This document shows, in pieces, positions 1 to 9,279 of a stretch of DNA of 64,000 nucleotides. Source of the DNA: Vibrio sp. SCSIO 43136 (GTDB lineage Bacteria; Pseudomonadota; Gammaproteobacteria; Enterobacterales; Vibrionaceae); the NCBI RefSeq assembly GCF_023716565.1, contig NZ_CP071848.1, forward strand, positions 1,736,001-1,800,000, in the 5' to 3' direction. Positions within the stretch are counted from its first letter, which is position 1; the number at the start of each line of letters is the position of its first letter. Under the pieces are notes generated by a model that saw only the letters and a list, made by a program, of their open reading frames with translations, had not been told where the DNA came from and made no database searches. The translations under genes were made by a program, and so were the position numbers.

Positions 1-326
1 TGAACACAAGGCACAAACGCACGTGGCAAAGAAGAGAAAATCGCAGAATTTTACGAGCAAACACTGTGACAAAATGGCAATGGATACTTTCACTGTTGCC
101 AACAACAGCACCAGTAAAGCCCCTACTCTACCGACACTGTTTCAGCGAAAAAGAAACTGCACTTACGAACACCAAAACTGGGAAAGTCGCAGTAAACGAT
201 GAGCGGACTACAAACACTTGAATCAAAGTGCCACCGGAAAGAACGTGGCTTGGTGAGAATGAATAGGTGAACACCTAGAACACTGAACTAAGCTCTTATT
301 TGGATTGGCTTTTTCTAACCGCAAAC
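1..326 (-). repeat. Partial gene-less cassette body, family A (middle variant I, tail t2)
   Basis: Right part of a family A body cut by the window edge. It has the shared blocks GGCAATGGATACTTTCAC and GTGCCACCGGAAAGAACGTG. No gene with a ribosome binding site is seen on either strand. Confidence 0.85.
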
Positions 327-443
327 TAACGCCTTGTTAAGTTGCAGCTAACTGCCACGACACTCAAACAAAGCCACCGTAATCACTAAACTCAACCGAA
401 CCAAAAATGCCACAGGCTAGCTGTCAGCTTGAACAATTTGTTA
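327..443 (-). repeat. attC site 1 (class c)
   Basis: 117 bp, TAACGCCTTGTTAAG to TTGTTA. It is the attC of the gene-less cassette 444-883. Confidence 0.93.
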
Positions 444-883
444 TGTAGCGAGACAGTACGATGAACTTCAGGCTTGGCGCCAAGGTGTTGAATATAAATA
501 CATTACCCAACCTCAGCACCGAAGTAAAACGGACAGTTGCCCAAGTTGAACTCACCCAATGAATGCACTTGGCAATGAAGCGACACCCTGCGACATTCCA
601 GCCAACTCCACACTTGCATGGCAAAGGATACTTTCGCTGATGCCGACTACAGCGCCAACAAAACTCCCGTTTTCCGAAACTGGTTCAGCAGCAAAGAAAC
701 AGCTGCATCGAACACCGCAAATGAGAAAGCCACAGTAAACGCCTTCAGTTCAGCGAAGGTTTAATTCAAAGTGCCACCGGAAAGATCGTGGCCAGGTGCT
801 GACTGGCAGGTGAAAAGCACGGCCACTGAACAAAGAAACTGTTCGATAAACCTAGCTAAAAACCTTGAATTCAAACAGCAACA
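444..883 (-). repeat. Gene-less cassette body, family B with family A segments
   Basis: The left part matches family B (GCGAGACAGTACGATGAAC, then a long match to 999-1368). The right part carries the family A block GTGCCACCGGAAAG followed by TCGTGG. It therefore joins the two families in one body. Short open frames exist on both strands but none has a ribosome binding site or is kept in the other copies. Confidence 0.8.
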
Positions 884-998
884 TAACGCCTGCTTAAGCG
901 GCTGCCAATGCACAACACTCAAACAGACCACCGTAATCACTAAACCCAATTTGAACCAAAAATGCCATAGGTTGGCAGTCCACTTGAAGCATTTGTTA
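884..998 (-). repeat. attC site 2 (class a)
   Basis: 115 bp, TAACGCCTGCTTAAGCGG to TTTGTTA. It belongs to cassette body 999-1368. Confidence 0.93.
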
Positions 999-1368
999 TG
1001 TTGCGAGACAGTGCGATGAACCTAAAGGCTTGGTGACAAGGTGTTGATTTGGAATACATTACTAGACCCGGCCACTGAAGTAAAAAGGACAGCTACCCAA
1101 GTTGAACTAGATCGATAAACGAACTTGGCAATGAAGCGACATTTGACGATGTGCCCGTACTAGCTGCGCTCACATGACAAAGGATACTTTCACCAAAGCT
1201 GACCACAGCAAGCTCGGTAATTTGAGTTTGCAGATGGACATGCCACTACAAAGAAACAGCGTGCTTGAATACATAGAATCATGATAACTGAAAGGTGAAA
1301 AGCGCTGGCGCAGAACCCAGTACCATTTCGCCGAACCAAGCTATAAAACATGAACTAAAACAGCCACA
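999..1368 (-). repeat. Gene-less cassette body, family B
   Basis: About 370 bp. Close relatives lie at 10893-11262, 12570-12940 and 21392-21761. It shares with family A the blocks around AAGGACAGCT, CTTGGCAATGAAGCGACA and ACAAAGGATACTTTCAC. No supported gene. Confidence 0.85.
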
Positions 1369-1470
1369 TAACGCTGAGTTAAGTTGCGCACCAACTCCCA
1401 ACTAACAAAGTACACTTAACTTCAAACCAAAAATGCCGTAGGTCCGTGCGTCAGCTTGAACGACTTGTTA
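1369..1470 (-). repeat. attC site 3 (class e, short)
   Basis: 102 bp, TAACGCTGAGTTAAG to CGACTTGTTA. Its partner sites are at 10250 and 20322. It belongs to cassette body 1471-1895. Confidence 0.92.
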
Positions 1471-1895
1471 GTTTGCCAGCCCACCCAAAGCTACTGGCCC
1501 GATGCCAAGGTGCTGATTTAAAATACAATACTTAAACCGTGCGCTGACGTAAACGGACAGCTGACCAACTAGAACACACCGCACAAACGCACTTGGCAAT
1601 GAAGCGACAATCGCAGAATTCTGCGGCCAAACACTGTGACAAAATGACAAAGGATACTTTCACTGCTGCCAACAACAGCCCCAATAAAACTCCTCTTTTA
1701 CGACACTGTTCCAGAAAAAAAGAAGCAGCGCCTGCGAACACCAAAACTGGGAAAGTCGCAGTAAACAGTAAACGAACCAAAATCACCTAAATCAAAGTGC
1801 CACCGGAAAGAACGTGGCTTGGTGAGAACGAACAGGTGAACACTAAGAACACTGAACTAAGCTCTTATTTGGATTGGCTTTTTCCAACCGCAAAC
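1471..1895 (-). repeat. Gene-less cassette body, family A (middle II, tail t2, head h2)
   Basis: Family A body with the CTTGGCAATGAAGCGACA head shared with family B and the middle variant ACGACACTGTTCCAG. Open frames of 65 codons (+) and 84 codons (-) cross it, but they are broken in other copies. Confidence 0.85.
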
Positions 1896-2017
1896 TAACG
1901 CCCAATTAAGGGGTGAACAACGCCCCACCCAAACCTAAAGCATTGTGCCATAAACACTAAATTGGAAGTAGAAGCAAAAATGCCGAGCGTTGAGAATCCC
2001 TCTTAAATTGCTTGTTA
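1896..2017 (-). repeat. attC site 4 (class d)
   Basis: 122 bp, TAACGCCCAATTAAGGGG to CTTGTTA. Its last three bases supply the TAA stop of the cassette gene 2015-2707. Confidence 0.93.
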
Positions 2018-2707
2018 AGCAGAAAAGTTAAGACGCAAATACTCAAAACACCCTTGTTGGCTTTCGGACAGATTAAATAGTTCACTACTAAATACTTCGT
2101 AGAGTACAACTGAGATGTCTGATAGATCGGAGGAATTGAATGAATTCCAGTCTGTGTCCGTTGGTGTATTAATGACTTGCAAATGAACCTTGTTTCGAAG
2201 AGCCCTTAATTCATTCAATTTCTCATAGATTAGTGGCTCTTTTCCGAATATGTGCTTGGATTTCGCACTCTTAATCATTGCATCAAACGTCATGTGCTTC
2301 AGCACTGGCTGCTCTAGCTTAGAATAAATAACTGTATCGACTCTTACTTGCTCTCCTTCGTACTTTTTCTGGTTGCCTTTGAACACTGCTTTTTCTTTCC
2401 ACTCCATCGTGGAGTGGACACCATTAACAATCAAAACGTAATGAAGAATTGATTCGATAACGCTACAACCAACTAGTAAGATGGATTTAATTGTTTGTGT
2501 GTAGAGAACCGAGCTGAGTTTAATATCCTCTATAACCTTCAGTTGAAATTCGATGTATTGAAGATTGTACGCAATGTTACGCCTCAGAGCATATGTGTGC
2601 TCATATGCATCATTGGTGCAGATCGCATTCGATAGCAATCCATCAAGCTTTTCTATTGAAACGGGGTACCATGGTGCACCACTTTCACTTTTCTTTTTTA
2701 TTTCCAT
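2015..2707 (-). CDS. Cassette-encoded hypothetical protein with a possible HEPN-type motif
   Basis: 230 residues, unrecognised family. The protein is mixed alpha-helical, with a hydrophobic helix around residues 75-95 (LLVGCSVIESILHYVLIV) and a C-terminal segment ELRALRNKVHLQV. The R-N-x-x-H pattern there resembles the RX4-6H motif of HEPN ribonucleases of toxin and defence systems, but the spacing is not exact, so this is only a hint. The ATG at 2707 lies just inside the cassette and has no strong ribosome binding site. The TAA stop is provided by the attC core. Single-gene cassette transcribed away from attI. Confidence 0.8.
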   Translation of the reverse strand: MEIKKKSESGAPWYPVSIEKLDGLLSNAICTNDAYEHTYALRRNIAYNLQYIEFQLKVIEDIKLSSVLYTQTIKSILLVGCSVIESILHYVLIVNGVHSTMEWKEKAVFKGNQKKYEGEQVRVDTVIYSKLEQPVLKHMTFDAMIKSAKSKHIFGKEPLIYEKLNELRALRNKVHLQVINTPTDTDWNSFNSSDLSDISVVLYEVFSSELFNLSESQQGCFEYLRLNFSA

Positions 2708-2733
2708 TCTGCCACTGATTCCAATTTGCTGCT

Positions 2734-2848
2734 TAACGCCTGCTTAAGCGGCTGCCATGCACAACACCCAAACAGACCACCGTAATCACTAAACCCAATT
2801 TGAACCAAAAATGCCATAGGTTGGCAGTCCGACTTCAAGCACTTGTTA
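2734..2848 (-). repeat. attC site 5 (class a)
   Basis: 115 bp. With its body it forms a unit almost identical to 29301-29843. Confidence 0.93.
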
Positions 2849-3275
2849 GTTTGCAAACACAACCTAAGCTAAAGGCTGGGTGCCAAGATGCTGATTTAAA
2901 ATACAATACTTAAACCGTGCGATGATGTAAACGGACAAGCTGACCAACTTGAACACAAGGCACAAACGCACGTGGCAAAGAAGAGAAAATCGCAAAATTT
3001 CACGAGCAAACACTGTGACAAAATGGCAAAGGATACTTTCACTGTAACCAACAACAGCACCAGCCAAGCCCCTACTCTACCGACACTGTTTCAGCGAAAA
3101 AGAAGCAGCGCCTCCGAACACCAAACGAATGAAAGCTACAGTAAACGACGAGCGAACCACAAACACCTAAATCAAAGTGCCACCGGAAAGAACGTGGCTT
3201 GGTGAAGACGAACAGGTGAACACCCGAAAAACAGAACTAAGCTCTTATTTGAACTGGCTTTTTCTAACCGCAAAC
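2849..3275 (-). repeat. Gene-less cassette body, family A (middle I, tail t1)
   Basis: Nearly identical to 29417-29843, with only a couple of substitutions seen by eye (for example GAGAAAATCG versus GAGAGAATCG). A 77-codon + strand frame beginning with GTG (2972-3205) is open here but lacks a ribosome binding site. Confidence 0.85.
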
Positions 3276-3391
3276 TAACGCTTTGCTAAGGTGCGGCTAA
3301 ACCACAAAACCTAAGCAAAGCCAGCGTAATCACTAAACTCGACCGAACCGAAAATGCCACAGGTTAGCCGTCACTTTTAAGCAATTTGTTA
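3276..3391 (-). repeat. attC site 6 (class c)
   Basis: 116 bp, TAACGCTTTGCTAAGG to ATTTGTTA. It belongs to the cassette with gene 3401-4507. Confidence 0.93.
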
Positions 3392-3400
3392 TACGCGAAC

Positions 3401-4507
3401 TCATTTGCGAGAGAAAAATGATATCAAAGCTTTCCAATCTATTTCTATACCTGCTTTTTTGTATACACCGAGTTTAATTCCCCCACCTAGAAAACTACCT
3501 TTATCTAGCTTTTTGTCATCGACGTACACCTCGCTTAGGCCCTCTATAGGTTGCTTAGGAAGTTTTGCAACATGCTCGGTATTGGTTAATAATCGATCTT
3601 GATATCTCAAAATGGCCTCGTTTGTGCGCAAGCTCGATTTAAGCCTATCTATTTCACTTTTTAACTTTTCAATTTTTAGTTCAGTCAGCGGATCAAGTTC
3701 TTTCACTAATGGTGTAATATTGCGTGTATCAACTTCAGATGAAGATAAGTACATTGCCAAAGCTTGGGATATTACTGTCAATGATTCATCTTTCGACTTA
3801 GGCTGAACAGCAAACAGCACTTTACTTTCATGACTTTCTATTTGTCCATCTGCATCGATCCCCATATCTCTAAGAAACTCAATGAAATAAAGTAAATAGC
3901 TAGTGCACGCTTGCTGTGCCTCAGGAGCGAACTGGAATTTTGCAACGATTTTATTGCTGTACCCTCCTAAAAGTAACTTTTCCTCCGCTCTTTCAAGTCC
4001 GACATTAATAGTACTTTTGACCATCTCGATTGTGCTTAACAAGTCTTCATTCGGTAAATGGTAATCGATATTGAAATAGATTGTAGCCATATATTCATCA
4101 TTTTCGGAACTCACTTTTTTAGGGTCATCATCACACAAACTATGAACCAAGTGTTTAGCTAACTCATCTCGTATCATGAAGGGATTTAAAGGGCTTTCCC
4201 ACTTTTCAGGGTCAATTTCCCAAACGTAGCCAAAGTACTCTTCGCCAGGGTATGTAGAAATGAAAATATACCTAACATACTTACCTAATCCTCCGTCTGC
4301 CCCATCTAAATTGATAACTAATTCTCTAGGGATGTCAGAAAGGCTACGTGTTGGCAATGAAGATAGTGGAATAAAATTACTTTCTAAATGTATGTCGAAT
4401 GTATTTTCACTATAAGAAGAACCAATATCGCCTAAATTATAACTATTTCCGTCAATAGTCACTTGCCACTCTTTCCAGTCATCTGAACATTTATCGAGCT
4501 TTATCAT
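3401..4507 (-). CDS. Cassette-encoded hypothetical protein, 368 residues
   Basis: I do not recognise this family. The start at 4507 is chosen because GAGGG lies a few bases upstream of that ATG; an in-frame ATG at 4528 is less well placed. The protein is acidic and soluble, with no signal peptide or membrane segment. A heptad-rich, probably coiled-coil stretch (about residues 275-305, LKIEKLKSEIDRLKSSL) precedes a C-terminal Gly-rich patch (FLGGGIKLG). The TGA stop lies 10 bases outside the attC. It is one of the longest genes in the array and may be an effector or defence protein, but nothing visible proves that. Confidence 0.82.
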   Translation of the reverse strand: MIKLDKCSDDWKEWQVTIDGNSYNLGDIGSSYSENTFDIHLESNFIPLSSLPTRSLSDIPRELVINLDGADGGLGKYVRYIFISTYPGEEYFGYVWEIDPEKWESPLNPFMIRDELAKHLVHSLCDDDPKKVSSENDEYMATIYFNIDYHLPNEDLLSTIEMVKSTINVGLERAEEKLLLGGYSNKIVAKFQFAPEAQQACTSYLLYFIEFLRDMGIDADGQIESHESKVLFAVQPKSKDESLTVISQALAMYLSSSEVDTRNITPLVKELDPLTELKIEKLKSEIDRLKSSLRTNEAILRYQDRLLTNTEHVAKLPKQPIEGLSEVYVDDKKLDKGSFLGGGIKLGVYKKAGIEIDWKALISFFSRK

Positions 4508-4536
4508 CGCACCCTCATTTATAAACATTAAGCGTA

Positions 4537-4654
4537 TAACGCCTTGCTAAGTTGCAGCTAACCACCACGAAACCCAAGCAAAGCCACCGTAATCACTAAA
4601 CTCAACCAGAACCAAAAGTGCCACAGGTTAGCTGTCAGCTTGAGCAAATTGTTA
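4537..4654 (-). repeat. attC site 7 (class c)
   Basis: 118 bp. The right core supplies the stop codon of the acetyltransferase gene 4652-5074. Confidence 0.93.
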
Positions 4655-5074
4655 TGCGAGCATTTCTCGACGCATAGTTGATATTTCGTATCCTTGCTCT
4701 CTGTATTTTCTACAACGAACTTGCAAAAACTCTGGATACTCAGCTTCTGAAGCTTCAACAAAACCAATGTGCTTGTAGAAGTTCGCAGCACTGTTCAATG
4801 GCATGCAATAGGCTGTTCGTTTGTTCAAAACTGGTTCAATATGCTTCAGAAACCTCAACCCTAGACCCTGTCCTTGATATTGGGAATCAATATACATCCC
4901 TCGCAGAACAGTTACGTCATTTAGTAGCTCGACTTTGACTGAGCCAATTACAACCCCATCAATTAAACAGATAAATGCCCTTTCATCATCTGACCAGCCG
5001 CTGTGATAACCTTGCTCCAAATAAAATTCCTCAACAACTGCTTTTAGTGAACTATCCGCTTCTACGATTTCCAT
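4652..5074 (-). CDS. GNAT-family N-acetyltransferase (cassette gene)
   Basis: 140 residues, starting at ATG 5074 with AGGGGAAAT directly upstream. The frame is open further upstream, but that part is only translated attC. The GNAT acetyl-CoA loop is visible as YQGQGLGLRFLKHIEP (about residues 68-83), followed by LNSAANFYKHIGF, the usual motif B region of this fold. It probably transfers an acetyl group from acetyl-CoA to an amine; the substrate is unknown. The TAA stop lies in the attC core. Acetyltransferases are common cargo in Vibrio integrons. Confidence 0.9.
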   Translation of the reverse strand: MEIVEADSSLKAVVEEFYLEQGYHSGWSDDERAFICLIDGVVIGSVKVELLNDVTVLRGMYIDSQYQGQGLGLRFLKHIEPVLNKRTAYCMPLNSAANFYKHIGFVEASEAEYPEFLQVRCRKYREQGYEISTMRREMLA

Positions 5075-5089
5075 ATTTCCCCTGCTGCA

Positions 5090-5204
5090 TAACGCCTGCT
5101 TAAGCGGCTGCCATGCACAACATCCAAACAGACCACCGTAATCACTAAACCCAATTCGAACCAAAAATGCCATAGGTTGGCAGTCCGACTTCAAGCACTT
5201 GTTA
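5090..5204 (-). repeat. attC site 8 (class a)
   Basis: 115 bp. It belongs to the gene-less body 5205-5631. Confidence 0.93.
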
Positions 5205-5631
5205 GTTTGCCAACACACCCTAAGCTAAAGGCTGGGTGCCAAGATGCTGATTTAAAATACAATACTTAAACCGTATGCCGTTGTAAACGGACAGCTGACC
5301 AACTTGAACACAAGGCACAAACGCACGTGGCAAAGAAGAGACAATCGCAGAATTTTTCGAGCAAACACTGTGACAAAATAGCAAAGGATACTTTCACTAT
5401 TGCCAACAACAGCACCAGTAAAGCCCCCTACTCTACCGACACTGTTTCAGCGAAAAAGAAGCTGCGCCTCCGAACACCAAACGAATGAAAGCTACAGTAT
5501 ACGACGAGCGAACCACAAACACTTAAATCAAAGTGCCACCGGAAAGAACGTGGCTTGGTGAAGACGAACAGGTGAACACCCGAAAAACAGAACTAAGCTC
5601 TTATTTGGATTGGCTTTTTCTAACCGCAAAC
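5205..5631 (-). repeat. Gene-less cassette body, family A (middle I, tail t1)
   Basis: Has an extra C in AAGCCCCCTACTC compared with sister copies, which breaks the + strand frame that is open in 2849-3275, and ACAAAATAGCAAAGG in the conserved block. Both changes argue against a protein function. Confidence 0.85.
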
Positions 5632-5747
5632 TAACGCCTGCTTAAGCGGCTGCCAATGCACTACACCCAAACAGACCACCGTAATCACATAAGCCAATTC
5701 GAACCAAAAATGCCATAGGTTGGCAGTCCGACTTCAAGCATTTGTTA
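5632..5747 (-). repeat. attC site 9 (class a)
   Basis: 116 bp. It belongs to the gene-less body 5748-6172. Confidence 0.93.
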
Positions 5748-6172
5748 GTTTGCAAGCACACCCTAAGTCAATGGCTGGGTGCCAAGGTGCTGATTTAAAA
5801 TACAATACTTAAACCGTATGCTGATGTAAACGGACTGCTGACCAACTCGAACACACCGCACAAACGCACGTGGCAAAGAAGAGACAATCGCAGAATTTTG
5901 CGAGCAAACACAGTGACAAAATGGCAAAGGATGCTTTCACTGCTGCCAACAACAGCCCCAATAAAACTCCCCTTTTACGACACTGTTCCAGGAACAAAGA
6001 AACAGCGCATTCGGACAACAAAAGAATGGTCACTTCAGTAAACGATAAGCGAGCCACAAACACCTAATTCAAAGTGCCACCGGAAAGAACGTGGCTTGGT
6101 GAGAATGAACAGGTGAACACCCAGAACACTGAACTAAGCTCTTATTTGGATTAGCTTTTTCTGAATGCAAAC
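5748..6172 (-). repeat. Gene-less cassette body, family A (middle II, tail t3)
   Basis: Combines the middle variant ACGACACTGTTCCAGG with the tail AAGAATGGTCACTTCAG, a different pairing from 1471-1895. Confidence 0.85.
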
Positions 6173-6271
6173 TAACGCCTGCAATAAGGTGCCCCACGAC
6201 AAACCTACAAAGCGCACCGAACTTCATACCAAAAATGCCGAGTGTAACGGGTCACCTTAATTGCCTTGTTA
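6173..6271 (-). repeat. attC site 10 (unique type, shortest)
   Basis: 99 bp, TAACGCCTGCAATAAGG to CCTTGTTA; no other site in the window has this inner sequence. It supplies the stop codon of the acetyltransferase pseudogene. Confidence 0.9.
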
Positions 6272-6804
6272 TGTTTGATTCCATGTATTACGAGACAAAC
6301 TATAGTAAACATGGTCCATAATACGACCGTTCAAATTTTCGGAATTAGTTATGATGCCTTCTTTTTCGAAACCCAGGCGTTCACATACACCTCTACTTGG
6401 CATATTGCCAACACTAACCGGTATTTCAACTTTATCCATGTTAAGTTCAGTAAAAGCGATACCAATTAATTGCTTACATGCCCTAGTCATGATCCCCTTG
6501 CCTTGAAAGGCTTTCGATAGCCAGTAGCCTATTTCTACTTTCTTTAAGTCATAGTCAATGTAGTTAAAACTAATGCAGCTGATTTATAAAGAATAAAGCA
6601 AACCAAACCTTTACCTTCAGAATATTTATGGAGCGAGTCACAAACAAATCGCTGATAATCTTCTATCTTTTTGGTATGAGGAGGCCACGCCATCCACTCC
6701 GATAAATATTCATTTTCGTCACGAATAATTTGAAAAACTTCGTGGGCTCTTTGGGAATTTACTAACTCTAAAGCTACTTCATTATCGACTTGCCATTTAA
6801 ACAA
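6269..6804 (-). pseudogene. Frameshifted GNAT acetyltransferase of the RimJ/RimL type
   Basis: Two overlapping minus-strand frames together encode one acetyltransferase. The first (from a probable TTG at 6804, with AAGGA upstream) covers FKWQVDNEVALELV and runs into CFILYKSAALV. The second resumes as ISFNYIDYDLKKVEIGYW and continues through the acetyl-CoA loop (AFQGKGIMTRACKQL) to the end. Restoring one G in GCTGCATTAG near 6576 rejoins the frames. The cassette is therefore disabled by a single-base deletion, unless the base is a sequencing error. The stop lies in the attC core. The start is uncertain. Confidence 0.83.
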
Positions 6805-6850
6805 CTGAACACTTCCTTGTAATATTGCTTCTATGATTGATTGAAAAACA

Positions 6851-6966
6851 TAACGCCTGCTTAACTTGCTGCCAAATGCACCACACTCAAACAGACCACC
6901 GTAATCACTAAAGCCAAACCGAACCAAAAATGCCATAGGTTGGCAGTCAGGTTGAAGCATTTGTTA
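6851..6966 (-). repeat. attC site 11 (class b)
   Basis: 116 bp, TAACGCCTGCTTAACTTGC type. Its core supplies the stop of the Nudix gene. Confidence 0.93.
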
Positions 6967-7395
6967 TTTGCACAGCATTTCGACTCGCTTAATGGCATCA
7001 GAGAATACTTTGTGGCATGTAAAATCGGGTTTACTTCCGACCTTATACCAAAAAAAACTAAATTCATGACCACCATCATCTAGTGTATAAAACTTCCAAC
7101 TATCGGGTAGTTCTTGTTCTGCTTCACAAAGAACAAAATGCCACAATTGATTTTGGAAACCACTTTCCCAACAACCAAGATACTGAGTCTGTGCAATATT
7201 AGATAAGCCAGACTCCTCTTCGAGTTCTCTCAAAGCAGCACTTTCTATAGAAGAGTCCGTTAATTCCAATGTACCTTTTACTAACTGAACGTCAGCCAGC
7301 GGATGGTTAAACAGAAGCAATTCACGACTATTCTCTGAAATCCTCAGTACAACTGGACATACTTTAACTTCCCTATTTCGTACTCTTTCTTCCAC
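6964..7395 (-). CDS. Nudix hydrolase-like protein (cassette gene)
   Basis: 143 residues from a GTG start at 7395, with GGGAAAG upstream; the longer frame is translated attC. The Nudix box is recognisable: KGTLELTDSS, then ALRELEEESGL. The RELEEESGL half fits REUXEEXGU, but the first Glu is Asp and the spacer is one residue longer than the canonical GX5EX7. Nudix enzymes hydrolyse nucleoside diphosphates linked to another group, using Mg held by this box. Activity is plausible but not certain given the altered box. The TAA stop is from the attC. Confidence 0.82.
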   Translation of the reverse strand: MEERVRNREVKVCPVVLRISENSRELLLFNHPLADVQLVKGTLELTDSSIESAALRELEEESGLSNIAQTQYLGCWESGFQNQLWHFVLCEAEQELPDSWKFYTLDDGGHEFSFFWYKVGSKPDFTCHKVFSDAIKRVEMLCK

Positions 7396-7413
7396 TGAAC
7401 TTTCCCGTGCCAA

Positions 7414-7536
7414 TAACGCCCAATTAAGGGGTGAACAACGCTGCCACCTAAACCTAAAGCATTGTGCCATAAACACTAAATTTGAAGTAGAAGCAAAAAT
7501 GCCGAGCGTTGTGAATCCCTCTTAAATTGCTTGTTA
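7414..7536 (-). repeat. attC site 12 (class d)
   Basis: 123 bp, TAACGCCCAATTAAGGGG to CTTGTTA. Its core ends gene 7534-8034. Confidence 0.93.
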
Positions 7537-8034
7537 TGCCTGTTCTTTTTTCTCAACCGCTTTTGCACTCGCAACGCCAATACCAGCGCACGCTACAGCT
7601 ACACCTAGGATTTTGAACAATGTCGGCTTCTCTGAAATAAGTGCGGTAGCCAAAGCACCAGTAGCACCAAGAGCTAACCCTGTCTTAACTTGTTTTGATG
7701 TAATGCCAAGCCCAAGGACGAAGTTTATGAACTGCTCACAATTTCTATCCGTCACTGAATACTGCCATACATCAATTTGGGAGCGAGCATTTTGAATAGC
7801 TAGTTCAGCAGGGACTGGTAGATTTATATCTGCAAGGTACGTTTTTGCACCTTCAGTAACTACACCGACTTGTTCTTCTTTTACTGTTCCAGTTCTTTCT
7901 GATGCTGAAATTAACATGTAATAACCATCAGAACACTTTTTGTCTGAAACCAATGCCCAATGTTGGTATGGAAAGGGGCCCATGCTAAAGTTTGACACTA
8001 CAACATCACCCGGTTTGATCGTCGAAAAATCCAT
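7534..8034 (-). CDS. LRAT/NlpC-P60-like cysteine protein with C-terminal membrane segment
   Basis: 166 residues. The N-terminal half has the circularly permuted papain-like pattern of LRAT-domain proteins: GDVVVSN, then QHWALVS (His about residue 25) and, about 70 residues later, DRNCEQFINFVLG with the NCE signature carrying the catalytic Cys. The C-terminal region (about residues 118-158) is Ala/Gly-rich and hydrophobic and probably sits in a membrane. LRAT-like proteins act on acyl groups of lipids; here the substrate is unknown. The combination would suit a membrane-acting enzyme or effector, which is inference. Confidence 0.8.
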   Translation of the reverse strand: MDFSTIKPGDVVVSNFSMGPFPYQHWALVSDKKCSDGYYMLISASERTGTVKEEQVGVVTEGAKTYLADINLPVPAELAIQNARSQIDVWQYSVTDRNCEQFINFVLGLGITSKQVKTGLALGATGALATALISEKPTLFKILGVAVACAGIGVASAKAVEKKEQA

Positions 8035-8108
8035 TTTCTACTCTTTCGTTAATATACACCTAGCTTAATATGAGGGTGTATATTTCTAATTCAAGAGCGA
8101 TGAAGGCA

Positions 8109-8230
8109 TAACGCCGCATTAAGGTGTGAGCAACGCTACCACGAAACTCAACCATACCACCGTAAACACGAAACCCAACGATGGAATGAAAAATGCCAAG
8201 CGTTGGGAATCACTCTTAAATGCTTTGTTA
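8109..8230 (-). repeat. attC site 13 (class f)
   Basis: 122 bp, TAACGCCGCATTAAGG to GCTTTGTTA. It belongs to the cassette with gene 8234-8776. Confidence 0.93.
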
Positions 8231-8233
8231 TGC

Positions 8234-8776
8234 CTAATTTTCAACCTGCTGTTCTTCAACAAGAAACACTCTTTTCCCAGCAACTAATGACTCACGTAAA
8301 TCTATAACCTGCTCAAGCGAACCAACTTTATATTTGTAAGTCACAATATTATTTCTTGCCACATCGACTGCTGTTACTAGCTTGGATACAGCTTCCAAGG
8401 TTTCCCCTGCTAGTGGCTCCACCGGATAACTAGAGAGTGTTCCTGGCTTCATGTGAGCGATTTCTTCATGTCTCTTTTTTACCACTGGTGCGACTGCAAC
8501 CATAAAATCTTGCACAGCAGACTCAACTTCTTTTGTGCGCTCACCAAAATTTACTCGTTTAAGCAGCATTTCCATATTTCTCACTTTACGAGTTCGGTCT
8601 GCTAATCGTGCAGTACGAATTACAACCATTTCAGCTAAAGCGTTTCTTGCTACTAAAGTATTAGCAAAATCATATCGTGTTGTTTGACCACTTAGACCTG
8701 CGGTCTGCTGTTGGTATGTGTAGATTGTGGCTAGGATATGCCACACCTCTGTTTCGACTTCATCTAAAATTGACAT
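8234..8776 (-). CDS. Cassette-encoded helical protein with a HEPN-like RX5H motif
   Basis: 180 residues with good ribosome binding site (AAGGAG) upstream of ATG 8776. The sequence is almost all helix-forming. It contains RHEEIAHMKPG (about residues 102-112), which resembles the C-terminal R-x-x-x-x-x-H motif of HEPN-fold proteins, including RNases of toxin-antitoxin and abortive-infection systems. No partner antitoxin is seen in the cassette. I call it HEPN-like with low certainty on function. The stop lies just outside the attC. Confidence 0.78.
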   Translation of the reverse strand: MSILDEVETEVWHILATIYTYQQQTAGLSGQTTRYDFANTLVARNALAEMVVIRTARLADRTRKVRNMEMLLKRVNFGERTKEVESAVQDFMVAVAPVVKKRHEEIAHMKPGTLSSYPVEPLAGETLEAVSKLVTAVDVARNNIVTYKYKVGSLEQVIDLRESLVAGKRVFLVEEQQVEN

Positions 8777-8791
8777 TTTTCTCCTTAGGCA

Positions 8792-8907
8792 TAACGCCTG
8801 CTTAACTTGCTGCCAACTGCACTGTGCTTAAGCAGACCACCATAATCACTAAAGCCAATTTGAACCAAAAATGCCATAGGTTGGCAGTCAGGTTTAAGCA
8901 ATTGTTA
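8792..8907 (-). repeat. attC site 14 (class b)
   Basis: 116 bp. Its core supplies the stop of gene 8905-9252. Confidence 0.93.
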
Positions 8908-9252
8908 TGCTTTGGATTGGCGACAGACGAACTGAGTATTAGCCTTTATGCCGTGCGGGGAAATCCAACCCTCCGCTAAATAGGACTCATAATACTCTTG
9001 AAATTCTTCGTCCTCTTCAAAGGAGTACATTCTCTGATCTATGTTGTCTAGCAACTCAGTAGATACTTCTATTTTACCATTCTCTCGATAGGTCACTTCA
9101 CTGATTTTCCAACCGAAATAATCGCCTACAACACGATTTTCGAACTTTATAAACTCACCAATCCTAGGGACGGTAGAGAGAGGAATCACCTTTACCAAAT
9201 GAACCCATTGTTTTTTGCTGGCCAACCAAATACTAAACTCTATTTCGAACAC
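8905..9252 (-). CDS. Cassette-encoded hypothetical protein, 115 residues
   Basis: Start taken as GTG 9252, preceded by GAGGGGGGAA; the upstream open frame is attC-derived. Small acidic soluble protein beginning MFEIEFSIWLASKKQW, with a beta-rich first half and an acidic tail (SFEEDEEFQEYYESYL). I do not recognise the family. TAA stop in the attC core. Confidence 0.75.
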   Translation of the reverse strand: MFEIEFSIWLASKKQWVHLVKVIPLSTVPRIGEFIKFENRVVGDYFGWKISEVTYRENGKIEVSTELLDNIDQRMYSFEEDEEFQEYYESYLAEGWISPHGIKANTQFVCRQSKA

Positions 9253-9279
9253 CGTTCCCCCCTCGTTCTCATAGAAGCA

